A stretch of DNA of 64,000 nt from Absicoccus intestinalis (lineage in GTDB: Bacteria > Bacillota_I > Bacilli_A > Erysipelotrichales > Erysipelotrichaceae), in the NCBI RefSeq assembly GCF_033971885.1, contig NZ_JALBUS010000011.1, forward strand, positions 1 through 64,000, given 5' to 3'. Below are positions 51,021 to 59,930 of the stretch, in pieces. Numbering within the stretch: the stretch's first letter is position 1; each line of letters opens with the position of its first letter. Made by a program: the position numbers and the translations under genes. Under the pieces are notes generated by a model, which worked only from the letters and a program-made list of their open reading frames with translations, did no database searches and was not told the DNA's origin.

Positions 51021-52682
51021 ATGATGGAACAAATTAACGGACAAAGTTTAAAAGATATGTTGCGTTCCGGTATGAACAATTTGAAGAATCATTCCGCACA
51101 AATTGATGCATTGAATGTTTTCCCCGTACCGGATGGAGATACAGGAACCAATATGACATTGACATTTACCAACGGCGCCAAAGCCGCTTTAGATGTCAAA
51201 GAAGATCACATCGGCCATATATTGAAAGCTTTATCACGGGGCTTATTAATGGGAGCTCGTGGTAACTCAGGTGTCATTACCTCACAAATATTTCGCGGTA
51301 TCTATCAATCTTTAGAAGAAAACGAAACGATTGATGCGATGCAGCTTGCCCATGCCTTGGTCAATGGTTCACGCGTGGCTTATCGTGCCGTCATGCGCCC
51401 TGTCGAAGGGACGATTTTGACCGTTGTTCGCGAAGCTGCCGATTATACCTATGCGTATACCGTGACAGAAGAAGTCAAAGATTGTACAGCTGTCATGGCC
51501 AAGATGGTCGAAGAAGCCAATGCTTCCTTAGAGCGCACACCAGAATTATTACCTGTATTAGCTGAAGTTGGCGTTGTCGATAGTGGTGGAAAAGGATTGT
51601 GTACCATTTTAGAAGGCTTTCTTTTGGCGATGCAAGGAAAGCCAGTGGCAGCACAAGACATTCAAACCAGCCAACAAGCTGCACAAACCAAAGTAGAGAA
51701 TGATGGGGAAGGCGAATATGGTTTCTGTACGGAATTTATCCTTCATTTGAGTGAGACCGGTAAGAAAAATTTCTCAGAAGAAGGTTTCCGTGATGAATTA
51801 GCTTCCATCGGTAATTCCCTTGTTTGTGTACAAGATGATGATTTAGTCAAGGTGCATGTGCATACCCTCGAACCCTATACCGCTTTGAAGATGGGTCGTC
51901 GTCAAGGCAAATTTGTGAAGATCAAAGTAGAAAACATGCAGCAGCAACATGACCACATCGTTGAATTGGAAGAAGCCAAAGAATTGGAAAAAGAAATCGA
52001 AGCACCACAAAAGAAAGCAGAACATAAAACGTATGCGATCATTACGGTGGCCCCAGGGTCTGGAATCGATGAAATGTTCAAAGAATATCGTGCAGACGTT
52101 GTGATTGGCGGTGGCCAGACGATGAATCCAAGCACGGAAGATTTTGTCTCGGCTGTGGATCAATTAAATGCCGATCATATCTTTATTTTGCCAAATAACT
52201 CCAATATTGTTTTGGCGGCCCAACAAGCCAAAGATGTGTGTGAAGGACAAGATATTCATGTCTTACCAGCAAAAACCATTCCGCAAGGATTGGCTGCTTG
52301 CATCATGTTCAATCCAGATGCTGATCTAGATTCCAACTTAAGTGAAATGCAAGAAGCAATCGATCATGTGAAATCGGGAGAAGTCACTTATGCCATCAAA
52401 GATACGACCTATGAAGGCCGTGCCATCAAGAAAGGGGAATACATGGGCATCTATGGGAAGACCATAGCGGCCAGTGTGCCGGATTGTATGGAAGCCAGCA
52501 AGAAATTGTTGGATACGATGTTGGATGATGACAGTGAACTTGTTACGTTAATTTATGGTCAGGATGCAACCGAAGACCAAGCTAATGAACTTGCCAATTA
52601 TATTGAGGAAAATAGTGATGCCGAAGTGGAAGTTCATGCAGGCAAACAACCGGTATATCCATTTATCATTGGTGTTGAATAA
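51021..52682 (+). CDS. fakA: FakA-like fatty acid kinase (DAK2 domain, YloV type)
   Basis: The 553 residues comprise an N-terminal DAK2 kinase domain with ALNVFPVPDGDTGTNM and RGARGNSG-like MGARGNSGVITSQIFRG, a middle region, and a C-terminal domain with the YAIITVAPGSGIDEM segment. FakA phosphorylates fatty acids held by a FakB (DegV-family) protein, feeding exogenous lipids into phospholipids. No fakB is in this window. It follows the Asp23 gene by 9 bases and ends at a strong terminator. Confidence 0.92.
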   Translation: MMEQINGQSLKDMLRSGMNNLKNHSAQIDALNVFPVPDGDTGTNMTLTFTNGAKAALDVKEDHIGHILKALSRGLLMGARGNSGVITSQIFRGIYQSLEENETIDAMQLAHALVNGSRVAYRAVMRPVEGTILTVVREAADYTYAYTVTEEVKDCTAVMAKMVEEANASLERTPELLPVLAEVGVVDSGGKGLCTILEGFLLAMQGKPVAAQDIQTSQQAAQTKVENDGEGEYGFCTEFILHLSETGKKNFSEEGFRDELASIGNSLVCVQDDDLVKVHVHTLEPYTALKMGRRQGKFVKIKVENMQQQHDHIVELEEAKELEKEIEAPQKKAEHKTYAIITVAPGSGIDEMFKEYRADVVIGGGQTMNPSTEDFVSAVDQLNADHIFILPNNSNIVLAAQQAKDVCEGQDIHVLPAKTIPQGLAACIMFNPDADLDSNLSEMQEAIDHVKSGEVTYAIKDTTYEGRAIKKGEYMGIYGKTIAASVPDCMEASKKLLDTMLDDDSELVTLIYGQDATEDQANELANYIEENSDAEVEVHAGKQPVYPFIIGVE

Positions 52683-52690
52683 AGCCTTGG

Positions 52691-52718
52691 AGCGAGTATG
52701 AAAAATACTCGCTTTTTT
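52691..52718 (+). terminator. Terminator after fakA
   Basis: The perfect stem agcgagtat-gaaaa-atactcgct is followed by TTTTT, 8 bases after the stop codon. Confidence 0.92.
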
Positions 52719-52783
52719 GTTGGAAATCCAACAATATCTATGGAGAAATCTGTTAGACTATGCTTACAAGGTAGGTAAAACAT

Positions 52784-54031
52784 ATGATTCAAATAGATAA
52801 AACACGTAAAGTTGCTGATTTAATTTCGACATATCCAGAAATCAAACCCATCATGATCGAATTGGGATTTAAGGATCTAGCCAACCCCGTTGCGCTTCAG
52901 ACCGTAGGGAAGATCATGACCTTAGAAAAGGGAGCACAAATCAAAGGCATTCCATGGGAAAAGATCCAAGCTGCATTTGCGACCCATGGATATGAACTTG
53001 CCTCTCAAGAAGTAGAAAACGTTGCAATTGATCCATCCAATGAATTGGAATCCTACATCCTTCGTTTACAAAATGGAGAAGATCTAGAAAGTGTTCGTGC
53101 GGATTTCGCCAAACGATATGAAAACGTGCCCGTTCAAGAAATTGCCAATGCCGAACAAGAACTCATCAACAAAGGCATGCCCGTACCTGAAGTACAACGA
53201 TTGTGCGATGTGCATTCGGCACTGTTCCATGGCAAGACAGAAGCCCAAATCCATGGTGAGGTGCCTGCGGGCCATCCCATTTCGATCTTTCGTTTAGAAA
53301 ATCAGATCTTACAACAGTACTTGGATCAAAACAAAGAGATTCCTTATGTGGAATTGAAAAAACATTATAAGAAAAAAGAAGAATTGATCCTTGCCCAATT
53401 GGATGCTCTTGGCTATCCAGGACCCAATCAAGTGATGTGGGGCGTGGATGATGAGATCTTACAGGATATCCCGAATAATCGTTCGCGTATTGAAGAAATG
53501 ATTTTTAAAGAAAATCAGATCTTATTTCCGTTAGCACTGGATAAATTCAGTCAAGAAATGTGGTATCAGATCTATCAAGATATGCCTATCTATGGCAACG
53601 CCTTTATTGCGGTAGCCGCCAATTGGCCGGAAGCAGAAACGTATCGACGCCCCATCAGTGAAGGTATCCTCCATTTTGAAAATGGTGATCTCACCGTTGC
53701 GCAATTCGAAGCCATTTGTCAAGCTTTGCCCGTTGAATTGACCTATATCGATGCCGATGATATGAATCGTTTTTTCAGTATCACCAATGGTGTATTTGCA
53801 CGTCCAAAGACAGCTTTGAATCGAAAAGTATATAGTTGCCATCCACCTCGTGTGCAGCCAATGGTCAAACAAATGTTAGCGGACTTCAAAGCCCATAAAC
53901 AAACCAAAGTCGAACGATGGGTCAAGAATACGCGTATCCAATATGTAGCGATGTATGATCAACAAGACCAATATATGGGATGCTTAGAAATCGTTCAAGA
54001 TTTTAGTGATGTCGCAAGCCACATCCAGTGA
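52784..54031 (+). CDS. DUF438 protein with hemerythrin-like and PAS-like domains
   Basis: The 415 residues comprise an N-terminal DUF1858-like segment (KVADLISTYPEIKPIMIELGF), a DUF438 helical domain (LRLQNGEDLESVRADFAKRY), a hemerythrin-like region (HPISIFRLENQILQQYL; HYKKKEELILAQL; EENQILFPLAL-like KENQILFPLAL) and a C-terminal PAS-like domain (FFSITNGVFARPKTALNRKVYSC). Such proteins are thought to sense O2 or NO through a di-iron centre. Some iron ligands cannot be confirmed by eye. It is probably cytosolic and monocistronic. Confidence 0.88.
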   Translation: MIQIDKTRKVADLISTYPEIKPIMIELGFKDLANPVALQTVGKIMTLEKGAQIKGIPWEKIQAAFATHGYELASQEVENVAIDPSNELESYILRLQNGEDLESVRADFAKRYENVPVQEIANAEQELINKGMPVPEVQRLCDVHSALFHGKTEAQIHGEVPAGHPISIFRLENQILQQYLDQNKEIPYVELKKHYKKKEELILAQLDALGYPGPNQVMWGVDDEILQDIPNNRSRIEEMIFKENQILFPLALDKFSQEMWYQIYQDMPIYGNAFIAVAANWPEAETYRRPISEGILHFENGDLTVAQFEAICQALPVELTYIDADDMNRFFSITNGVFARPKTALNRKVYSCHPPRVQPMVKQMLADFKAHKQTKVERWVKNTRIQYVAMYDQQDQYMGCLEIVQDFSDVASHIQ

Positions 54032-54057
54032 ATCCAATCCGGATTCACTGGTTTTTT
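54025..54057. terminator. Bidirectional terminator
   Basis: The 11-bp stem ccagtgaatcc-aatcc-ggattcactgg is followed by TTTTTT. It serves the DUF438 gene and overlaps the 3' end of the convergent LysR gene. Confidence 0.88.
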
Positions 54058-54869
54058 ATGTGTTCCAATAAAGCATGGGCACTGGTTGAAATGTAGGTGT
54101 TTTTTGAAGTGACGATACAAATGTTGGATCGCATATCTAGATCCTGGATCGGATAGGCATTGGCTTCTTTTTTGGCTATCGAAGCAGGTGCCAACGCAAT
54201 ACCATAGCCATGACGTGCCCATTCTATACAGGTTCTAGCATCATCACTGACACAAAAATAATGCGGTGTATCCAAGATTTGATCAAAGAATTCTTTCCAC
54301 CGTCGATAAACCAGTAAAGGTATATGATTGAGTTCTTGGATGGAAAGGGGTCTTGTACTACCAATTGAATAAAAATTCTCCGTAGCTGTTTGTATGATTT
54401 CTATATTGGAATCGTTAGGAAAAGGACTCCGAACGACCGCGATTTCAATGATATGATGTCGCAAAGCATCTAGACAGGTATAGGTATTTCCTTCAAAGAT
54501 CTCATAATGGATCTTGGGATAGATCTGGATAAATGGATGTAACCATGTATCCAAGACATAATCTTGTAGACTGGACACGATGCCTAGATGAATCGTACCC
54601 GTTTTGCCATGTTGCTGATCAAACAATTCTTGTTTGGTGTTTTGAACAAGATCACAAATGGTACATGCCCGATGATAGAGGAGATCTCCCAATTCGGTAC
54701 ATTCGACATGTCGTGGGCCTCGAATCAAAAGGGGTGCACCTACTTCTTCTTCCAATTGCTTGATTTGTAAGGAAAGGGGTGGTTGACTCATATGCAGTGT
54801 TTTGGCTGCCTGGGACATCGTTCCTTGTTCCACCACGGTCTTATAAATCTGAAGTTGTTTTAAATTCAT
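54045..54869 (-). CDS. LysR family transcriptional regulator
   Basis: The 274 residues have an N-terminal winged helix (MNLKQLQIYKTVVEQGTMSQ, AAKTLHMSQPPLSLQIKQLE) and a periplasmic-binding-like effector domain from about 90 (GTIHLGIVSSLQDYVLDTWL). It is divergent from the ABC exporter operon with an A+T-rich palindrome between them, so it likely controls that operon in response to a small molecule. The ligand is unknown. Confidence 0.92.
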   Translation of the reverse strand: MNLKQLQIYKTVVEQGTMSQAAKTLHMSQPPLSLQIKQLEEEVGAPLLIRGPRHVECTELGDLLYHRACTICDLVQNTKQELFDQQHGKTGTIHLGIVSSLQDYVLDTWLHPFIQIYPKIHYEIFEGNTYTCLDALRHHIIEIAVVRSPFPNDSNIEIIQTATENFYSIGSTRPLSIQELNHIPLLVYRRWKEFFDQILDTPHYFCVSDDARTCIEWARHGYGIALAPASIAKKEANAYPIQDLDMRSNICIVTSKNTYISTSAHALLEHIKNQ

Positions 54870-54898
54870 GGTATATTCTTTCTAAATAATAAATATAT

Positions 54899-54923
54899 AA
54901 AATATATAATTTTTATATATTTT
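54899..54923. promoter_or_regulatory. Palindrome between LysR gene and ABC operon
   Basis: aaaatatataa-ttt-ttatatatttt is a perfect 11-bp inverted repeat, entirely A+T. It sits midway in the 92-bp divergent region and is a candidate LysR binding site, though its composition makes chance more likely than usual. Confidence 0.35.
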
Positions 54924-54961
54924 AACATATGATACGATACCCCTACAAGAGGGTGAGAACA

Positions 54962-56680
54962 ATGAAAACCGTATTCCATTATTTACGTGCCTATCGAAAA
55001 CAAGCGATATGTGCACCTATATTTAAATTATTAGAAGCTCTCATGGATCTTTTTGTTCCTTTGATCGTTGCCTGGATCATCAATCAAGGAATCCATCAAC
55101 ATCATACACAAGTAATTGGACAAGGAACGATTTTGTTGATCGTTTTAGCGGCCTTGGGTCTAGGTTTTAGTTTTGTGGCCCAATATTTTGCGGCAAAAGC
55201 AGCGGTTGGCACAACAACCGATCTATGCCAAGCCATGTTTGATCATATTCAATCGTTATCGTATAAGGAAATCGATACATTGGGTGTCAATACCTTGATC
55301 ACACGTATGACCAGCGATATGCAACAAGTACAAACGGGCATCAATATGAGCCTACGACTCTTATTACGAAGTCCATTTATTGTTTTTGGTTCCATGATCA
55401 TGGCTTTTTTTATCAATGTGAAATGTGCATTGATCTTTGTGATTGCGATTCCCTTATTGAGTGTTGTGATTTATTTAATCATGTGGATCAGCATTCCTTT
55501 ATTTAAAAAAGTGCAGTCACATCTGGATATCTTATTAGGAATGACACGAGATAATCTAACTGGTGTTCGTGTCATTCGTGCCTTTTGTAAAGAAGAAGAT
55601 GAAATTTCCTCCTTTGACAAACAGAATGATCGGTTTACGAATACGAATGAATTCTTAGGAAAGATCTCAGCATTGATCAATCCGTTTACTTATATCATCA
55701 TCAATTTCGCAATCATCGTATTATTACAGGTGGGCGCCATTCAAATTCAGGAAGGATACATGGCCCAAGGGGACATGGTTGCTTTATATAACTACATGGC
55801 TCAAATTATTATTGAGTTGATTAAATTAGCGAGCTTGATCGTGACGATCGATAAGTCCATCGCGTGTAGTCAACGTATTGAAGCCATCATGGATACGCAT
55901 AACGATATGCACTATGAAACAAAATCGATACAAATCCACAGTGCACAAGCGGTCCGCTTTGATCATGTATCCTTTGCCTATGATACGAAAAGTGTGATCC
56001 ACGATATGAGCTTTGAAATTCCAAAAGGATCAACTATTGGCGTGATTGGCTCAACCGGATCGGGAAAGTCAACGATCATGCAACTGATGGGACGCTATTA
56101 TGAAGTCAGTCAGGGAAAGATCTTTGTTGATGGTGAAAATGTCAAAGCCTATCCGAGAGAACAATTGACCGCAAAGATCGGGTATGTGGCGCAAGGTTCT
56201 GTCCTTTTTTCTGGCACGATTCGCGAGAACCTAAAATGGGGCAATCCCCATGCCGATGATGCCACTTTATGGCGCGCCTTAGAAATTGCCCAGGCCAAAG
56301 ATGTGGTTGCCAATAAACCCGGACAGCTTGATTTTGTGTTGGAACAAGGAGGAAAAAACCTATCGGGTGGACAACGACAGCGCTTGACCATTGCGCGTGC
56401 CTTAGTGAAACAACCGGATATTCTTGTTTTAGATGATAGTGCCAGTGCACTGGATTTCAAAACTGACTCGAATTTGCGAAAAGCCTTACGAAATTTGACG
56501 GGGAAAATGACCATCTTCATTGTGAGTCAACGAATTAGTTCGATTCGTTCGGCTCATTCAATCTTAGTTTTGGATCAGGGCCGTTTGGTTGGTACCGGTT
56601 CCCATGATCAATTGATGAAAGACTGTCCGGTTTATCAAGAAATCTATGCATCGCAATATCCTAAGGAGGCCATCGCATGA
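54962..56680 (+). CDS. ABC exporter half-transporter 1
   Basis: The 572 residues are counted from ATG 54962 (AGAGGGTGAG upstream). A six-helix membrane domain lies at about 15-310 and a nucleotide-binding domain at about 335-572, with Walker A GSTGSGKSTIMQ, signature LSGGQRQRLTIARAL, Walker B ILVLDDSASALD and an H-loop replaced by Gln (IVSQRISSIR). The Glu after Walker B is Asp-Ser (DDS), so this is a degenerate site. It pairs with the next gene as a heterodimeric multidrug or lipid exporter of the BmrCD/LmrCD type. Confidence 0.93.
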   Translation: MKTVFHYLRAYRKQAICAPIFKLLEALMDLFVPLIVAWIINQGIHQHHTQVIGQGTILLIVLAALGLGFSFVAQYFAAKAAVGTTTDLCQAMFDHIQSLSYKEIDTLGVNTLITRMTSDMQQVQTGINMSLRLLLRSPFIVFGSMIMAFFINVKCALIFVIAIPLLSVVIYLIMWISIPLFKKVQSHLDILLGMTRDNLTGVRVIRAFCKEEDEISSFDKQNDRFTNTNEFLGKISALINPFTYIIINFAIIVLLQVGAIQIQEGYMAQGDMVALYNYMAQIIIELIKLASLIVTIDKSIACSQRIEAIMDTHNDMHYETKSIQIHSAQAVRFDHVSFAYDTKSVIHDMSFEIPKGSTIGVIGSTGSGKSTIMQLMGRYYEVSQGKIFVDGENVKAYPREQLTAKIGYVAQGSVLFSGTIRENLKWGNPHADDATLWRALEIAQAKDVVANKPGQLDFVLEQGGKNLSGGQRQRLTIARALVKQPDILVLDDSASALDFKTDSNLRKALRNLTGKMTIFIVSQRISSIRSAHSILVLDQGRLVGTGSHDQLMKDCPVYQEIYASQYPKEAIA

Positions 56681-58404
56681 AAACATCGCAAACCTTTCAT
56701 AAACTCATGCAGTATGTAAGACCCTATTGGTTCTTTTTGATCTTGAGTATTGGATTGGCTGTGGTATCGGTCGTGACACAGTTATACATTCCCATCTTAT
56801 TTGGACAATGCATTGATTGTATGCTTTCGAAAGGGCATGTGGATCTGGTCCTATTATCCACGTATGGCACGAAAATTGGCATCTTGATCCTGATCAATGC
56901 GGCAGCAACTTGGGTGATGAATGTGATGAACAATCACATGGCCTATTCCATTGTCAAAGATATGCGCGCTCAGATCATGTTTAAGATCCAACATTTACCG
57001 TTATCCTTTTTAGATGATCATGGAATTGGTGATATTCTAGGACGTATGATTGCGGATGTGGATCAAATTTCCGATGGTTTATTGTTGGGCTTTACGCAAC
57101 TGTTTTCGGGTATTATTACGATCGTGATCACCATTTTATTCATGTTTCGTATTCATGTGGGTATCAGTGTATTGATCGTTTTGATGAGTCCAGCAAGTTT
57201 CTTTGTTGCTAAATGGATTTCTAAACATTCGTATCATATGTTCCAAAAAATGACGCAGACGCGGGAGCAATTGACTTCGTATATTGAAGAGATGGTTGGC
57301 AATGAAAAAATCATCCAATCATTTGGGTATGGGCAACGGGCTTCGCAAACCTTCCAAAAAACCAATGAAGATCTTCAGGATTATTCCCAAAAAGCCATAT
57401 TCTATAGCAGTCTGACCAATCCATCCACGCGCTTTATGAATAGTTTGATGTATGCCCTCATTGTGGGCATTGGCTCGATCTTTATTTTACAGAATGCACT
57501 GACAGTTGGTTCCTTAAGTGTATTGTTGAGTTATGCCAATCAATATATGCGTCCTTTCAATGATATTAGTTCGGTCGTCACAGAATTTCAAAATGCCTTG
57601 GCTTGTGCCAATCGGGTATTTGAAATCATAGATGCACCACAAGAATCACCAGAAGAGCCAAACACTTTAATCGTCAATCAGGAAAGTGTCGATTGGCAAG
57701 ATGTCAGTTTTTCTTATGTGCCCGATCATCCTTTGATCCAACATGTTTCTTTTCATGTAGAACCAGGTCAGAAAATCGCCATCGTGGGTCCGACTGGATG
57801 TGGAAAAACCACAATGATCAATTTATTGATGCGGTTTTATGAGATGGATGAGGGGGCTATTTTGATTGATGGAACCAATATTCAAAATGTCAGCCGTCAT
57901 AGTTTACGCCAACAATTCGGCATGGTTCTACAAGATACGTGGATCAAAGACGCTACGGTTCGCGAAAATCTATGTATGGGAAGATCCTATTCCGAAGCTG
58001 AAATCGAGGTGGCTTGTCGATCGTGTCGTAGCTGGGATTTTATTGAAAAAATGCCAAAGGGCTTGGATACAAAAATCAATGCCCATAGTTTATCCCAAGG
58101 ACAGCAACAGCTTTTATGTATCACTCGCGTGATGTTGATCAAGCCAAAGATGTTGATCCTAGATGAGGCTACTTCCAATATCGATACCCGAACCGAAGTA
58201 TTGGTCCAACAAGCTTTTGATACTTTGATGAAAGGAAGAACCAGTTTTGTGATTGCACATCGTTTATCGACGATCATCAATGCCGATCAGATCTTAGTCA
58301 TGAAAGAGGGAAAAATCATTGAACGAGGCACTCATGATGACTTATTGGCGCAAAATGGTTTCTATGCGAATTTGTATAATAGTCAATTTGAGCAGGTTGT
58401 TTAA
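56677..58404 (+). CDS. ABC exporter half-transporter 2
   Basis: The 575 residues overlap half-transporter 1 by 4 bases (ATGA). A six-helix membrane domain precedes a nucleotide-binding domain with Walker A GPTGCGKTTMINL, signature LSQGQQQLLCITRVM (Gln in the usual Gly position), Walker B LILDEATSNID with an intact catalytic Glu, and H-loop FVIAHRLSTI. The intact Glu and His complement the degenerate ones in the partner, as known for heterodimeric exporters with one active site. Confidence 0.93.
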   Translation: MKTSQTFHKLMQYVRPYWFFLILSIGLAVVSVVTQLYIPILFGQCIDCMLSKGHVDLVLLSTYGTKIGILILINAAATWVMNVMNNHMAYSIVKDMRAQIMFKIQHLPLSFLDDHGIGDILGRMIADVDQISDGLLLGFTQLFSGIITIVITILFMFRIHVGISVLIVLMSPASFFVAKWISKHSYHMFQKMTQTREQLTSYIEEMVGNEKIIQSFGYGQRASQTFQKTNEDLQDYSQKAIFYSSLTNPSTRFMNSLMYALIVGIGSIFILQNALTVGSLSVLLSYANQYMRPFNDISSVVTEFQNALACANRVFEIIDAPQESPEEPNTLIVNQESVDWQDVSFSYVPDHPLIQHVSFHVEPGQKIAIVGPTGCGKTTMINLLMRFYEMDEGAILIDGTNIQNVSRHSLRQQFGMVLQDTWIKDATVRENLCMGRSYSEAEIEVACRSCRSWDFIEKMPKGLDTKINAHSLSQGQQQLLCITRVMLIKPKMLILDEATSNIDTRTEVLVQQAFDTLMKGRTSFVIAHRLSTIINADQILVMKEGKIIERGTHDDLLAQNGFYANLYNSQFEQVV

Positions 58405-58405
58405 T

Positions 58406-58419
58406 TGAAAACGTTATCA
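58406..58419. promoter_or_regulatory. Perfect cre-like box
   Basis: tgaaaacgttatca fits the CcpA consensus TGWAANCGNTNWCA at every defined position. It lies just after the ABC operon stop and 40 bases before the metallophosphoesterase gene, so it could repress or activate that gene in response to sugar. A CcpA gene is not in the window. Confidence 0.5.
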
Positions 58420-58458
58420 TTTGCATAGTACATTTAGCTATGTTACCATGAAACTATC

Positions 58459-59205
58459 ATGATTTATATAACAGGTGATACCCATCGTGAACAAGATGTT
58501 TTCAAGATCAATCCCGATGATGGTTTTCCCATAGGAAAGACATTGACAGCAAAGGATCATGTGATCATTGTAGGCGATTTTGGCTTTATTTTAGATGGCG
58601 CAAAAGGCGATAAGTTTTGGTTGGACTGGTTGGAATCCTTACCGTGGCAAACATGTTTCATCGATGGCAATCATGAAAACTTCAATTTATTAAATTCATA
58701 TCCGATTGAACAGTGGCATGGAGGCAAAGTGCATCGCATTCGTTCAAATGTTGTGCATTTGATGCGTGGCGAAGTCTTTGAAATCGAGGGTCATTCATTC
58801 TTCTGCTTTGGTGGAGCACCGAGTCATGATGCCATGTATCGTGTTCCAAATGTCAGTTGGTGGCAACAAGAACTACCAACGTGGGAGGAAATGAAGCATG
58901 CGCGTGATGTCTTATGTGCGCATCAGTGGCAGGTCGATTATGTGTTGAGTCATGAAGTGTATGAAAAACATTCTTTGGGAAGAAAATATAAAACGGATAT
59001 GAATTTTTATGATCCAGAGCATTATGACTTAAAACCGTTTTTACAAGAAATTGAAGATCAATTGGATTATCGAGCTTGGTTGCACGGCCATTATCATGTG
59101 GATCAAATGGAGCGAAGTCCATCGAATAAGCCTTGCATCACATTGTATAATCGTGTTATAACAATAGCAGAGATTGAGGAATTGTATAGGGAAATTTGTG
59201 AATAA
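58459..59205 (+). CDS. Calcineurin-like metallophosphoesterase
   Basis: The 248 residues have metal-ligand motifs MIYITGDTHREQD (D-x-H), VGDFGFIL, DGNHENFN (GNHE), LSHEVYEK (H) and LHGHYHVDQM (GHxH). This is a binuclear-metal phosphoesterase of the prokaryotic PPP/YmdB-like superfamily. The substrate is unknown. It is flanked by a cre-like box upstream and its own terminator. Confidence 0.88.
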   Translation: MIYITGDTHREQDVFKINPDDGFPIGKTLTAKDHVIIVGDFGFILDGAKGDKFWLDWLESLPWQTCFIDGNHENFNLLNSYPIEQWHGGKVHRIRSNVVHLMRGEVFEIEGHSFFCFGGAPSHDAMYRVPNVSWWQQELPTWEEMKHARDVLCAHQWQVDYVLSHEVYEKHSLGRKYKTDMNFYDPEHYDLKPFLQEIEDQLDYRAWLHGHYHVDQMERSPSNKPCITLYNRVITIAEIEELYREICE

Positions 59206-59221
59206 GCAGATTTCCCTTTTT
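59188..59221 (+). terminator. Terminator after the metallophosphoesterase gene
   Basis: agggaaat and atttccct form an 8-bp stem with a 14-nt loop, followed by TTTTT. It overlaps the stop codon. Confidence 0.8.
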
Positions 59222-59237
59222 CATAAGGAGGTCACTT

Positions 59238-59930
59238 ATGCGATTATTACTAGCCGAAGATGAACGGTCCTTATCGAAAGCTTTGGTTGTGATCTTACAA
59301 AAATCCAATTATGCGGTCGATGCGGTCTATGATGGACAACAAGCCTTAGATTACTTAGAAGACGAAGTATATGATGGGGTCATCTTAGATATCATGATGC
59401 CAAAGGTCGATGGCTTGAAAGTTTTAGCAACGATTCGTCAAGCCGGCAATGATGTGCCCGTTTTATTATTGACTGCCAAAAGTGAAGTCGATGATAAGGT
59501 AAAGGGTTTGGATCTGGGGGCCAATGATTATCTAACCAAACCATTTGATGCGAAAGAATTGCTGGCGCGTATTCGTGCTATGACACGTATGCATACACAA
59601 TCGCCTGACTCTTCTTTATCCTTTGGCAATATCACCCTAGATCGTACAACTTTTGAATTGGGCGGGCCCAATGCGACAATGAAATTACCCAATAAAGAAT
59701 TTCAAATGTTGGAATTGTTATTGGCGAATCCAAAACAAGTCATTTCGACCGAGCGGATGTTTGAAAAAATCTGGGGCTATGACAGTGATACCGAGTTAAA
59801 TATTGTCTGGGTCTATATTGCCTATTTGCGTAAGAAATTAAAAAAAATAGGTGCAGATGTGAAGATCCAAGCCCATCGAAATGTCGGTTATTCTTTGGAG
59901 TTAGAAAACAATGATCAAAAAACTTCGTAA
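59238..59930 (+). CDS. OmpR-family response regulator
   Basis: The 230 residues comprise an N-terminal receiver with the acidic pocket LLAEDERSL, phospho-Asp in GVILDIMMPKVDG (Asp52) and Lys in YLTKPFDAKELL. A winged-helix DNA-binding domain follows from about 130 (PNKEFQMLELLLANPKQVIS; RKKLKKIGADVKIQAHRNVG). AAGGAGG precedes the ATG. It overlaps the kinase gene by 20 bases. Confidence 0.94.
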   Translation: MRLLLAEDERSLSKALVVILQKSNYAVDAVYDGQQALDYLEDEVYDGVILDIMMPKVDGLKVLATIRQAGNDVPVLLLTAKSEVDDKVKGLDLGANDYLTKPFDAKELLARIRAMTRMHTQSPDSSLSFGNITLDRTTFELGGPNATMKLPNKEFQMLELLLANPKQVISTERMFEKIWGYDSDTELNIVWVYIAYLRKKLKKIGADVKIQAHRNVGYSLELENNDQKTS

